NCBI GenBank assembly: GCA_023627715.1
Contig: JAMAHW010000017.1
Coordinates: forward strand, 186,001 to 250,000
Direction of reading: 5' to 3'
Origin: Periconia sp. R9002
Taxonomy: Eukaryota > Ascomycota > Dothideomycetes > Pleosporales > Periconiaceae
Length of the DNA stretch: 64,000 bases
Part shown: piece by piece, positions 23,450-35,742 of the stretch
Position numbering within the stretch: position 1 is the first letter of the stretch
How the letters are laid out: every line of letters begins with the position of its first letter
The notes under the pieces: generated by a model
Seen by the model: only the letters and a program-made list of their open reading frames with translations
Database searches by the model: none
Told to the model about the DNA's origin: nothing
Program-made: the position numbers and the translations under genes

Positions 23450-25830
23450 TCACCCCCCTCCATCCTTTTCCTCAACACAAAACCTCGCCGCCTCACCACT
23501 CTTATACAACCTAACCCTCGTCTTCGCAACCACATCCTCCCTCCAGCGCACCCCACTCGCCGCCGCCTCAGCGCGACGCGTCGACTTCTCAAACAGCGAC
23601 GCGATGTCCGGGCCCTGCATCGCACGGCTGGTGGTGGAGAAGTAGGTGTCGTAGCCTTCGCCGTTGATGTAGATGGCGTAGCAGCCGGCTATGGCGGATA
23701 GCAGGCAGGATAGGATGGAGAATCTAGCGGGGTTGCTTAGCGGGGTGGTGTTTGGTGGGAGAGAGATTGCTTACCCGTATGCGATGAGGAGGTTTTTGGG
23801 GGAGTAGGTGTATTTGTTTAAATAGAGAGTTTGATTGGCTTGGACTTGTACTTGCTGGCTTTGCATATCGTGAGTAATATGGAGATGAAATGGAGTTTAT
23901 CGACTAAGACTTACTTCAATTCGGATACGCCCATCATGCTCAGCGACACATTCAGTGAGAATTCTTCAATCAACGTCGGCAGGTTCTTGTCTTGTACCAG
24001 GTGGTCAGGATATCTGAAGCCCTTCCCCCACGCATTTTTCATGGCCGCATAGTCTTTCGCCGTGCCCAGAATTCCCTTTGACGCGGAAGAATTCAAAGGA
24101 ATAAATGACCAATGCGGCCACTTCGAATTTTCGTATGGAGGAGTCTGTATTGACACCATGGTGAACCCATCGAATAGACCATATAAGAGACGAAACCAAT
24201 ATTGATATTTGATCCATTCAGGAGGGGGCGAATGCTGGTAGAAATTATGCACATCTTTTTCGTGTAAAATGTACGTTTCCACGGACTGTATGTTGTTGGT
24301 GAAGGAGACGGCCGCATTTAGAGACACGTTACGTAGGCGACATGTATAGTAGCTTGCCGTGTATGGGTAGTACTGAGAGGTTGCCATAGGGACCCTCTCT
24401 CCTGTTCTGGTTTCTTTCTTTATGTCTTCTGGTGGATTGGCAATTGCGAGCCATATTTGCGGGGCTTTGTTTTCGAGATCAGGATCATCCAATTCAGGAC
24501 TAAGAAACTTGCTGAAAAATCCTACCTTTCCAACTATACTCTTCTCGTCGAATAGATCTGGGGGGATTTCTAGAGTCAAGTTTTGCGCGTGGATCTCGTT
24601 GAATATTCTTGGGGGTATTTCTAGAGTCAAATTCTGCGCGTGGAATGTTGTAGAGTTTTCGGAAATGTTCAAGTTTCTGTCGATTGGGATTTCAGCGATC
24701 TCCTGCCTCCAGGCCACCTCTTTCCATATTGCTTCTAAGGCTGCGTTGTGAGCAGCAGATGCGATCAACTTTTGCACACTCTCATTACTTTCATTGCATC
24801 GCGTCATAGGAACTGTTATCTGTACGTTGAACGTTGAATTTTGTAGACCTCTCGGCTTTGCTATCGGGCCCATTTCGCCAGTACTCGCTAATCTTGTGTA
24901 CAGCTGGGGTAACCTTGGAGACGTGTAGGACTCTTGTATCATGGCCAATCCCTCGTCACTATCATCATAGGAGTTTATATTTGGCTGATTTACCCAAACC
25001 ATGTGCTGTGTGGCGTTCGGTTTTGAGGCTACGTTCAATGTTGACGGCGTGATTATAGAAGCAAGGGGGATACACCTAGAAAGTTCATACTTGAATCAGA
25101 CTTGCTCAATTTTGTGGACGCCCATGTAAGGATGAACGTACCAAAATATTACTGCAAGAACAGTGATGAACCGGAACTCTAACGGGAATCTCGATCTGAA
25201 AAACATTAAAACGTTCCGATCGATAGAAAATGCAGCATCAAGTGCGCCAATCTGGACAGCTCTTTGACGGCACCACCACCAAATGCACTGCACATATGCC
25301 GTAGTCGTAGCGTTGACGAGACATGCCTTCGTCAAAAAGGCGAAGGCCAGTCCAAACCTGAAAACGTTAACGATGATATAGAAATCACATCGTGGCCATA
25401 CCTAATCGGCCATTGTTGTCGTTCAGCTGATCCTACGACTGTGTCATTGAGACTAGCGTAATATGCATGGTGCGAGCCTGCAAAAACGACACCGAGTGTG
25501 AGAGATGCGATCATCAAGGTAGGAGCGAGCCAAGTCTTCCTTTCCCTTCGCAGGGCTGGATTTCGTGCGCTGTCTGAGTGCTCTGCCTTCTCTATGCGCG
25601 AAGGTAAGTTTTATTGCAGACGCACGAACTAGCGATGACAAACCTGTTGCTGATTGCAAGGACATACTAAGCTCTTGGTCATGTCTCTTGCCGTTGAGTG
25701 CATCGCCGTTATGAGTTTCGTCTCTGGGAAGCCTGGCGTGGGAAAATTTGTCGTCCGAGAGTTCTTCACTGTGAATCTCGCTGCTAGACGCGGAGTGTTC
25801 ACAGGACTCTAAAGGCAAGTAATGCGACAT
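23450..25830 (-). CDS. Fungus-specific multi-pass membrane glycoprotein, unknown function
   Basis: Six exons on the minus strand: 25644..25830, 25402..25582, 25142..25357, 23915..25075, 23775..23858 and 23450..23723. All joins keep phase and give 700 residues. The N-terminal ~65 residues are polar (cytosolic). Three hydrophobic segments follow (TLMIASLTLGVVFAG; FGLAFAFLTKACLVNATTTA; FITVLAVIFWCIPLASIIT), then a ~390-residue loop rich in N-x-S/T sequons, probably outside the cytosol, then a fourth segment (LLIAYGFSILSCLLSAIAGC) and a charged tail. This matches a large family in Dothideomycetes that, from memory, is often misnamed 'formylmethionine deformylase-like'; I see no deformylase motif. 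The acceptor before exon 5 is AAAG, which is weak, but alternatives hit a stop. Confidence 0.8.
24550..24651 (-). repeat. 51-bp tandem duplication inside the membrane glycoprotein gene
   Basis: Two adjacent 51-bp units (24550..24600 and 24601..24651) with about ten differences encode two 17-residue copies, FHAQNLTLEIPPRIFNE and IHAQNLTLEIPPDLFDE, around residues 339-372. Each copy carries an N-L-T glycosylation sequon. The frame is preserved. Confidence 0.9.
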
Positions 25831-26516
25831 CTTTGGATACAGCTATCCGGGGAATAGAAGATGTGAGGTATTGCATACTAGGAAATACTCTACCTATGTA
25901 TCTTCACGAGTACGGATCTGGTCTCACAATCGGAAGGCTAGGCTGAAACATTCTTGCGTATGTCAGCACTCCTGTATTTTTACTGAAATAAGCTGACTCT
26001 AGCGCGAATATGCAGTGTTACATGAAGATACAGACCTGATAGGTAGGCCTCTTGAGCTGTGAGGTATGATGATTGGGGCTTATGCCTTCGCCCCCATTCA
26101 AATTGAAGAAAAGGGAAGGTGCCAAGCAGATGAGGCTGAGAACCGCATGCAGCTCATCTCGTAAGTTTGTAAGAGAAGTATTGAAAATTTTATCGAAATG
26201 CACTGCGAGGTGATGTCTGGAACATGGAATGAAGTTATATTAAGATCTTACGCTAGGATCCATGGCTAAGCTCGCCCTAGCCCAGCCTGGCACCTGCCCA
26301 ACGCGATAGTCTACACTTTCCTGAAACCTTTTGTAATCCGAGTAAGTGCTACTTTGTTAGCGTTAAGTGCTTTTTTTTTAAAGAGAATTAGGCAAGGTAC
26401 GTAGGATCAAGGCACGTTGCAGAAGAAATCAAGAAGAGCATTTACTACACAAACTTTCAATTTTCCACGGTTATTCAGGTTCTTCACCTATTGCCCGCTG
26501 CCCACCTAAACCCCCC

Positions 26517-26699
26517 ATGGACAATCTGCCGGAGGAGCTAACCAACAAGATTGACCTACACCTAGAGAGATACCCAACCTAGCCACACGTTCCCTGGTAA
26601 AACAGGAAATAATTGAAGCTTTTAAATCACCCTCTATGCAACGCTCAAGCTATCCAGAAAATGCAAGAAGCAACGAACTAACAGTGAAATGTCCCTAGC
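26517..26699 (+). pseudogene. Possible F-box-like gene relic
   Basis: An ATG opens MDNLPEELTNKIDLHLERY, similar to the start of fungal F-box proteins (LPxEL...I), then meets a TAG after 21 codons. Shifting one base at about 26576 gives a further 40 codons (PNLATRSLVKQEIIEAF...) before the next stop. No complete gene surrounds it. This rests on a short motif and could be chance. Confidence 0.25.
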
Positions 26700-26790
26700 C
26701 TAGGACGTTACTATGAGATTACCAACTAGTGTTGATACCGTGACTGATTTCACCAATCAATTGCGAAGAAGAAGACACTTTAAGACACTT

Positions 26791-27072
26791 TAATGCCCCC
26801 CTCCCCTGGTCTGACGTATGTTATTAAAATTAGTAATTATATCACCCTACATGTACTTTACCTCATATTACATATACTCTGTACTATCTTATTGGTCCCC
26901 TCCTTGTAAAACACCCTATAGTAGCGTAAAGCATACTAAAATTTGACATGTGTACTATTTCTGACATCTGTATACTATTTCTGATATCTGTATACTATTT
27001 CCGACAGGTTCTTACCCATTCTGGTAAGCCCTCTCCTCCTTTTCAATCAGGCTGAGGGAAGGGGGGGGGCAT
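26791..27072. repeat. Imperfect inverted repeat pair (possible MITE-like relic)
   Basis: The left arm at about 26791-26815 (AATGCCCCCCTCCCCTGG...) resembles the reverse complement of the right arm at about 27046-27072 (CATGCCCCCCCCCTTCCC...). Arms differ in the length of the C run and by several substitutions. The AT-rich interior codes for nothing. Target-site duplications were not resolved. Confidence 0.3.
26949..27008. repeat. Three tandem 20-bp repeats
   Basis: Units 26949..26968, 26969..26988 and 26989..27008 share TGTATACTATTTCTGATATC with a few substitutions. They lie within the inverted-repeat-bounded interval. Confidence 0.85.
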
Positions 27073-28236
27073 GTTTTTTCGAAGAGCACCGATAATAAAG
27101 AGCTGGAAAAACGAAGGAGTACATACCACTTTGCGCCTCGAATCCCCTTACTACCATGTCTATCACCCCACCGATCTCCCTCGAAGTATTTCTATTTAGA
27201 CTCTTCGAGACACAAAGAAAGGTGCTGATCATCCGAAGAAGCAATTTCACACAGTCAACTTCTCAAAATCTCAGATCCCACCGTACCCTTCCCAAGTCTC
27301 TCTCTCAAACATCCACTACATTCCACTCCGCAGAAACGACCCCCGAAAAGTAAGTGCGCACCGTCAGCGGGGGGAAAAAATCTCGCAACATACCTACCAA
27401 ACATGAACGGAATGTCCTAGAACTTTCTTGAAAACGATAACAGAGATAAAGGCAATCGATTAGGGAATGCGGTTGACGTGGTCAAGCACGGATGCAACGT
27501 ATTTCTATATAGGTTTTATTATGGTTCGTATGTATGCTTATTACAAGCTAAAGACTAATAAATTAATGGAAGGATCATGGTATTATGGAAAATTAGAACA
27601 CGCACGTACACCGGAACGTTTTATGTCCCCTAACCTATGCAAATCAACACTCTTCTCCCTGTAAGTACCTTCCCTACGTATAGCCCTAACAAACTTTTCC
27701 CCCCTTCGTACATTTCTTTCCTTCCCTCATCTCTTCCATACACCAGACCAACTAGCCAAATTACCTTCACCCACCCCCTTTTTCTGCCCCAAAAAAAACT
27801 CCATTTTTCACACTTCACATTGCTCACCGCGCGTTTCCCTCGCCATGAATAGAATTAAAATCCAAGGCAACACTAAGAAAAAAAGAAAAAACGCAGATGG
27901 CATAACATGTGTGACACCCCCCGCTATACACAAAGATAGAGCGACAAGCACAATTGATATCGTCGGTCGGTGTTTATTTATCTAACAGAGGTTGGGGTTT
28001 GTGGGGAAGTATGTATTGGGTAGGTAGATAGGTGGGTAGGCTGGGGTGAGGTGTATCAGACTAGACGTGTTTAAGAACGAAAGATACATGACATGATCTG
28101 AAGGGAGTAGAGTCAAAGGGGGTAAGTAAACGGAAAATGGCGAATAGAAAAGACGTTTCGAAATATACACCTCATTGACCTTCCCAACCCCCTCCTTTCT
28201 TTCACCACACCAAACCAAAACCTCCCCGTCCCTCCC

Positions 28237-29208
28237 TTAAAAATCCCCCCCAAAATCCCCACCACCATCCCCTCCAAAATCGCCTCCCCCATCACCGCCA
28301 AAGTCCCCACCACCACCATCATCCCCATAATCATTATTCTCAATATACGTATCCCCGCCATGATCCGCCATCGCCGACCCCAGCAGCCCCCCAGCCAACA
28401 ACCCACCACCAAGACCCAACGCGCCCGCGCCCGCAGCGCCCATTCCGCCTCCGCCGGGTCGTCGTCCGCCGCCGCCGCCGCCCATCATCATCGGTGGACG
28501 CTGTTGTTGGTACGGGGAGCCGTAGTAGGGTTGTTGTTGGGGTTGGTAGGGGGATTGTTGGGGGTAGTATTGCTGTTGTTGCTGAGGGGGGTATGCGTGT
28601 TGAGAGGAGGAAGAAGAGTGTTTGGAGCCTAGGAGTTTACCTAAGAGGCCAGACTTTGTGCGGCCGCTACTATTGCGGTCTTGTGGTTGCGGGGAAGGCG
28701 GGTAGAGAGAGGAGGAACCGCCTGGGGGCGCGCCGTAGGGATTGTTGTTATTGTCGTAGTATGAAGTTGCTGCTCCGCCGGCGGCGTTGGAGCCCGATGA
28801 CTGCGCCTTAAACCGCGCGTCTTCCTCCTCCTGTAGACGTCTAGCGAGACGTTCGTCCTCGCTCATGTTTGCGTCTCGCGCGTATGGGTTGTTGGTTCCG
28901 AGTTTTTGATCGTTGTTGGCGCCGTGACTATCGCTGCCAGCGGTTTGTTGGTAAGGGGGCGGGCCGTCTGGAGGCTGTTCGCCCGGAGGGTACACGGGCG
29001 ATGTGGGTTTCTCCCATTGTGATTGTTTCGTGTACGTGTTGACGTAGAACCACTCGCTGTATTGTGTGTTCCATACGGCTTTCCAGCCTTCGGGGACGCT
29101 GGGGGCTTTTGGGGGTGGTGGGCCCTAGGGAGAGGGAGTTAGTGGGAGGGGAAAGAAGGGGTGGTTGAGGGTGGAGGAACGGACCGGTGGAGGCGCGTAT
29201 TCGGCCAT
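28237..29208 (-). CDS. WW-domain protein with Gln/Gly-rich tail
   Basis: Two exons, 29185..29208 (eight codons, MAEYAPPP) and 28237..29124, separated by a 60-nt intron with a GTCCGT donor and CTAG acceptor: 303 residues. The WW domain lies near residues 19-52: VPEGWKAVWNTQYSEWFYVN then TKQSQWEKP, with both signature Trp residues and the Pro. WW domains bind Pro-rich motifs such as PPxY. Downstream come a short helix (DERLARRLQEEEDARF), a Gln/Tyr/Pro-rich stretch, a Gly-rich hydrophobic segment (LGLGGGLLAGGLLGSAMADHGG) and four near repeats of GGDFGGDG. Similar fungal proteins exist but I know no assigned function. The acidic Gly/Asp end may be prone to phase separation (inference). Confidence 0.85.
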
Positions 29209-30322
29209 CTCTCTTCGTGTAGGTATACTTCTACGAGGGGGATGGGATGAAGACTGATTGTTTCCCGCACTCCTCTGTTTTGGTTTTCGACTCTTCACCT
29301 ATATTTGATGTTGGATTCCCTTTTTCTTCCGGTCAAGTAGTCGAGTACGCCTTCACGTAATTCTTCGTTAGGCTATGTATGTACGTCTGCTCTTTGATCC
29401 AAGTATCGTAAACGGTTTATCACGCAGCAGGCAATGGAAACTGTCTAGTCAAGAAGCAAAAGCAATCTAGTAAAAACAAGAAAAGAGGAAGCGGTGGCAC
29501 GACTGATGTTAACTGCACACACGTCATTCATGCCAGGGCAATGACTATCTCTCTAGTCGCTCTGGCACGTGCTGGAACAATGAACGGGAACGTTGCCCCT
29601 CTTCTCCCCGGAAACGCGCGGAAAACGTCATCTTGTGATACCCTCTTTTCACTTTTAGTGGGAGACTGATGACGAAGCCGTTGACAAGTCCAGAGTGAAT
29701 GCCGCCGAATCGGGAAATAGTGGTGGCGTCATTTCGGCAATGGTGGCGGTGCTAGCAAGGGAGATGGAACCTGTGTGCCGGTTTTTGCAACTCGAGCCTT
29801 AAAGACCCTGCCCGTATCGCTTTTTCCTCACGAGTAGCATCAAATCACCGTGTTTGCCATGATCGAAAAAGTAAAGACGTGAGGAATAGAGAGCCCCATC
29901 TGAGTAATTACTATTCCATTATGTGCAGATGAAAAGACAAGGAATGCATTACCGCCACGTCCATGGCTCGCACCAATTAAGCCAAATTTCCAGAGAAAGC
30001 GACAAGCCAAGATCCCTTCAATCCTACACACTAATGAATACCATGCCGTGCCATGCTCGCTTGTGCAGTACTCTGCGACGAAAGAAGGAGAGGGTCAATT
30101 GATTTTGATACTTGGGGGATGCGCACTGTATCTGCCAAAAAGGAAGTGCCAACCAAACGCTGTCAAAGAAGGTGAATATGAAGCAAAAGAAGGGGGAATC
30201 GTCTCAGTGATTTTGCGATATGAGCGAAGGCAGGCTATGCAGAGAAGGAGAGAAGTAGTCATACAATGTTGAATACCACTGCACATCAAACAAATACAAC
30301 AAGGAAGATCAACTTGTTGACA
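29209..30322. other. Intergenic region upstream of WW gene
   Basis: Contains the WW-gene promoter and the 3' UTR of EDE1. Open frames are short and unrecognised. I see nothing further. Confidence 0.5.
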
Positions 30323-33300
30323 CTACTGCGCAGAGAGGTAGTCCACAGCCTAGATTCGTGTTAGATGGCGTGAACGCGCTCCATGTTCGATTTGATGCTT
30401 ACCTTGTTGATGTCATAGTCGAATTTCTCCAAGGCACCTAGGGCATCATTGCGTGAGTATCCCATGCCCGTTAGCTTCTTGAGAATTGGATCATCGTGTT
30501 CGGTCCCGGTACTGATGGCGCGCCCGAGCTGCGGCATGGCTGGTGACTGCAGCGTCGGCGACTTGGAAGAGGACGCTGCGGCCTCCTCGCGATCGAGCGT
30601 GTCAAATACAGACTTTCCCAGATCGCTGGACGCCTGCTGGGGGTTCTTTTCCTGGGAAGACTCCATGTTGGAGAAGATGGCATCCCAATCTTGACTCGAA
30701 GCAGTCGGTTGCGGAGCCGCTGGTTGACCGAAACTCTTGGATAGGTGTTCAAAGTCACCAAAGCTGTCGTCCCCGAGTGCCTTGCCGGTATGCGTCTGCT
30801 GAGAAGAGGCCATGGTGTTGGATTTGGAGGCAGCCGGGGAGTCGAAAACCGGGTCGAACTCATCGTAGGCGTCGCGATGCTGCGACGAGAAAAGATCATC
30901 AGCTTCCTTGTCATCCGCCTCTTTAGCATCAGTCAGATCGTCGAAGCCTGCGTCAAAGTCATCGTTGAACGCAGACTTGGGTTGCGCTTTTGCATCGCTA
31001 GTCGGGTGGGATACGGCAGAGTGGTACGCGTCAGACGGAACTGTGGATGTGGGGGTGTCGGTGGGTGGAGGGGAGGCGGTGGATGGTTTGGTTGATGAAG
31101 AACCGCCAAAAAGTGCTGCACCCGAAGAAGCGTTAAAGTGTTTCTCGGGAGATTGCGACGTGGGAGGAGAGAGAGGATCGGTGCGAGAGGGAAGGAGGCC
31201 TCCGAATTCGGGAGGGAATTGATTGGGGCCAGACTTGGGAGGCACTGAAGTTTCATAGCTTGGAGGAGACTTCACCGCGCCCGGGGAAGGCAACACACTG
31301 TTGTTTGACTCCAAACGCATCGGTGCTGCTGGCGGCGCAGCATAAAGGTCATCATCTTCCTTGTCGGCAGCCGCAGTGGCCTGGGGAGCTTGGTTTTTCC
31401 CAACGCTAGATCGATGTTGCTGAGGTGACGCCGACGTGAAGTTATCCGCGAAACCTTGCTCACTGTTGCTGTCACTATCATCATCGTGGGCGAGATCTTC
31501 AATGGGCGGGAATTCTTTGTTGAACTTGTTTGCGGCTTGCGACGAACTGCCAGTCCCGTTAGAATCGGCAGCGTTCTGGCGCGAAGGACCAAAGCCGGCG
31601 AAAGCAGCGTCGAAATCTACCTTCTGGCCAGGACGCGGCTGATCCGTAGAAGTGGAAAATGGATCGGCGCGGCCGTTAGCCTTGCTCTGCTCGCTCAAGC
31701 TGCTCCCGCCAGTCGGCATCTGCTGGAGTGGTGAGCTGGTGTCCCTGGGGAAGGCGCCCGGAATTTCTTTGCCAGGTAATGGTCCACCAAAAGTGGGAAA
31801 GGTATCTTTACGGTCTTCACCTTTGGTAGTGGACTTTGCATCGCTGGTAACGCTCGCCACAGGAGAAGCTGTCACGTTCCTGTCAAACGTAGAAGACGCG
31901 AAGTTGTCGGTCTCAGTGCGTTCAGTATCCGTACGCTCAGGAGCGGGCTTTTCTGGCACAGGTGTCCCGGCAGGCGAAGCTTTCGAAATGGTGGGTGTTT
32001 CATTGCCTGGGGCACCGGGACCACCGTACCTACTAGCGGGAGCGGATACTTTGACGGATGAACTAAATGAGTCGGAACGAGGGACCGTATCCCGCAATGG
32101 CAAGAACGCAGAGCCGAACTGACGAGACTCTGGTGGTGCAGGTGGTTCGCCGGTGCGAGGAGATTCTTGGTAGGATGACAGAGGGGGGGACGTGGACGGG
32201 GTGGGCACATCAGGACCTTCACTAGAGCGTACTGATTGTCCAGAGGGTATGGAAAAATTGGGGACTTGGTTTTGGCTGTCTGAGCGGAATTGGACCGAGG
32301 GAGCGCTGGTTGCTGGTGCGGGGAATGATCCGAACAAATTGTCAAAATCCTTGTGAGGGCTACTTTCTCGAGCAAAGCCAGAAGGAGACATGGTGTTCTC
32401 GGTTTGCGGTTGAGGCGATTTACGGAAAAAGGGGTTCGTGTTATGACTGGCGGTAGAACCGGCAGGGCTGGCAACTGACGGATTGGCCGCAGGCGGACTG
32501 CGAGCCTCTTCGGCCGATTTGCTCAGTTCGTGCATCTCGTTCTTGATCTTGTCCCTCTCGCCTTCATTGGTCGCGAGCTGTTTCTTGTTGATGGCCACCA
32601 TACCCTTTTGTTGCCGTGCATCATTCCTCATCTTGTCCAGTTGGGGCCGCAGGGCGGCAACTTCGGCATTAGCTTGTCGGATGCGCTCCTTGAGGTTGTT
32701 GTTTTCGCGCTGATCTGCCTCTAAAGCACCTGCAACTTGACGGTGCTGGTTTTGGAGATCCGAGAGAGTCGCTTCGATTATGGCAAGATCCTGCTGTATC
32801 TTTCGAGTCTCATTTCGCGAAACGGCCAGACGATCCTCGAGTGCCTTCACATCTTTGACCTCTTTTTCGTAGGCGGATTTGAACTGCGCGAGTCGCAACT
32901 CCAGCTCTCGCTTCTGGTTGGTCACATTGTTCAAATCGCTCTCAGTAGCTCCCTTTTTGTTCTGAACCTCCTGCATTTGGTTTCGCAGGGTAGTCATCTG
33001 GTTGGACATATTGGCTAGTTCAGTCGAGTCCTGTGTTAGCTTCTTGTTCAATTCAGGGTCACTCTCACCCAACAGGTCATCCATGGCAGATGGTGGGCCG
33101 CGCTGCTGCGTCCCAGAACCTGCGGACGCACCTGTCGACTGAGAAGTGAGGGTCTGGCCGAACGACGACGTGGGCATGAAAGGCTTAAACGTGGAGGCGG
33201 GATTACGTGGTGACGGCTGGAATGGATGCGGCGAGGTTGGTGAAGCGGTTTTGCTTGCGAAAGGATCGTTCTCGAAAGGTTTGGCGAATGAATTCGAACC

Positions 33301-34830
33301 ACCTGTCGACTGTTGGATTTGAACGGGCGCGGGGGCGGGTGCAGAAAATGCGTCCAGTCCAAAGAGATCGTCCGCTGCCGACTTGGGATTCAATCCAACA
33401 GATGGAGGCTCTTGAGGCGGGGGTGGCTGCGGTGCTCGAATTTGATTGCGCATACTCGGAGGAATGAGATTGTGCGGTAAGGCGGCAGGGAGCGGCGTAC
33501 GATCAGGTTTGCGCTGTTGACGAATGAGGTACATGGCGACGGCGAACTCGTCCCTCGAGAGCTGTCCTTCGGAGTTGATGTCGGCTAGATCCCAAATCCC
33601 AGCAAGGACATCCTCTGGGAGACCGGAATCGCTGAAGAAGGTCACTGCCTGGTCGCCCGTGATGAATCCCCGTCCAGTGGTATCAACCTTTGCGAATAAA
33701 TTGTCGTAGGAAGCTTTTTCTTGTGGGCTAATGACCCAGTCGCTCCCAGTCACCTGCGCAGGTGGAGGGAATGTGGAGCGCAAAGGGCTTTGCGCCGGGC
33801 CTTGGCCACTGAATTGTCGAGGAATGGGCGCATTGGAGGCGCCGGGCCCTCGTCGTGCTGCCGCCTCGTATAGACCTGCAGGGAGTGTATTTGGTACCTG
33901 CTTCATAGCGCCGGTTCTAACGGATGCTAATAAGTGCATGGCAATGATGAATTCAGTGACGACGAGGGCGCCGCGCTGCTCCGTGTCGGCCAGATTCCAT
34001 ATGCGACCCAGAGTTTCGTTTGGCAGGCGTGCCTTTTCGAATATCTGCTTGGCATTCTCTCCTACACAACAGGTCAGAATCCATGTCTCGACGGTAGGAT
34101 GCCTTGCCGGGAGACTCACCCGACAACAAACCATTCACAGCGCCCGACTTCTCGAACAGGCCAGCATACTCGGCCGCCTTGGCGGGATTCAGCGGGGGCA
34201 CGCGGATGGGACCACTTCCACTCGTTTGAGGTTGCAGGCCGCTCAATTGAGGCTGCAGAGGGCCAGCTGGGGGTTGTGAGAATGCGGGACCGGCGGGGCC
34301 AGCCGGGGCAGTGGGAAGAGAAAGGCCTTCGAATTTAGGGATGGGTGCAGCTACAGCAGTCAGCAGGGGGTCGAAGGCAGGATTGTTTGCCATGAAACCT
34401 ACGCTTGAACGCGAGATCGGGGGTGGGATCTCTGCCGGCCTGGTAGTGACCGATCAGGCGCAGGACCTGGCAGAAGCCGGCCATGGTCAAAAGTCCGCGG
34501 TTTTCGGTGTCTGCGATCTGCCATATTTCACCCAAGACAGCGGGGGCGAGCTTCGTGCGCTCAAAAAACTTGACGGCGACCTCGCCGGTTATGACGCCGA
34601 GCTTCTCGGTATCGGCAGCTTGGAACAGGTAGTGGTATGCTCGTTTCTCGTCGGGGCTGAGGTTGAGGACTGGCGACGCGCGGATTAGCTGGTGATGCAA
34701 GAGAAGTAGCTAGGTATGATGCGATGTGGCATGGGTGACAGCTGCATATAGCTGTGGAGCTAGCTGCTGTGCTCATGCGGAGGGGTTTGTGCAACGTACC
34801 GGAGTCTCCGCCTGGCGCAAAGTCGGCCAT
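30323..34830 (-). CDS. EDE1: EH-domain endocytic scaffold Ede1/Eps15-like
   Basis: Five exons: 34800..34830, 34403..34669, 34120..34350, 30403..34061 and 30323..30349, phase-consistent, 1404 residues (yeast Ede1 has 1381). Ede1 organises early clathrin-mediated endocytic sites at the plasma membrane. Three EH domains are visible: residues ~12-100 (LNLSPDEKRAYHYLF...ADTENRGLL), ~135-235 (split by intron 3; LSGENAKQIFEKARLP, ADTEQRGALV) and ~270-370 (ISPQEKASYDNLF, ADINSEGQLSRDEF). A long coiled coil follows the MDDLLGE block. Beyond it is a Ser/Pro-rich region and a C-terminal UBA domain (PILKKLTGMGYSRNDALGALEKF). The last 27-nt exon adds AVDYLSAQ and completes the UBA helix; without splicing the frame would end differently. 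Confidence 0.93.
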
Positions 34831-35742
34831 GGTGGTTGTGGATGTGGGAGTGACAGCAATGGGAGCTGGTGAGATGGAGGAGGAGAGGGCGATGGTGGAC
34901 GAGGTTGGTCGGTTGGTGGGCGGATTGATTGGCTGGCGAGCGTAGTAGCGGGTACGGGAGGCCGACGGGATGGCAGAGAGGCCCTTTAGTCTGGAGTGGA
35001 GCTCGGCCGCGGTGGGTGGGGAAGAGCAAAGGTAGAGCCAGAGCAAGCCAAAGCTTAAGCCGAGCGGCGTCGACAAGCTATCTACCTATTAGGTAGGCAG
35101 CTATGTATAGAACCGACGGTAATGGAGGAGAAGGAGGAGGGGAGAGAGAGGCCAGTGGTGATGATGATGATGGAGAGGGAGGATGAAGTGATGATGCTGG
35201 AGGAAGGAGTGGGTTAGGTAGTTCACCTCAGCGGAGAGAGGGTCGCGGTTCGTTAACTAGGGCAACAAGCTCCTCAGCACCGAAGAAGGATGGCTGGTAG
35301 GTAGACAGGGCTAGCGCCGTCGTCGCCATGATTGGCCTGTCGCTGTGCATGGGCGTGCATACTGCAATGCACACTTCATGTATACTCCTCCCTCCGCAGT
35401 CCTCTCTCCGTGGACCATGAGCCACGGCTATGCTGTGGGGAAGTCCAAATCCATCCCCTTCGCCTCAGACGTGGGCTCTTTTCGTTGGATTGACTGTACA
35501 TACCTCACATACAGCACCCCACCCCCCCACGCTTCACTCTTCTGCCTACATCTACATGTATACACTCTACATGGCTACACTTGCACCGAGCGCCGAGTTG
35601 GGAAAGATTAATATCTATTTCGTATTTTACAGGCTTCTTTTGTACATCAAAAAATACAGTGTCCTATGGTACAATCTTCCGTCCTAGGTAGTCGTGTTTT
35701 GCTGTGTCGTATTGTGATATCAATATCCTCTAATGCACTCTT
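34831..35742. other. EDE1 upstream region
   Basis: Holds the EDE1 promoter and leader and the 3' end of the next minus-strand gene. GAT/GGA-rich simple sequence is present at 35120-35200. No gene recognised. Confidence 0.5.

Larger units (their letters stand above)
25831..28236. other. AT-rich, repeat-bearing gene-free island
   Basis: 2.4 kb without a recognisable intact gene. It contains a possible F-box relic, an imperfect inverted repeat pair about 300 bp apart and a 3 x 20-bp tandem repeat, all listed separately. The right part (27100-28200) has only short open frames and probably includes the 3' UTR of the WW gene. Confidence 0.5.

Noticed and set aside
25453..25643. Unspliced extension of exon 1 of the membrane glycoprotein
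   Set aside because: Reading through intron 1 keeps the frame open but replaces the conserved first membrane segment; splicing at GTTTGT restores it in phase.
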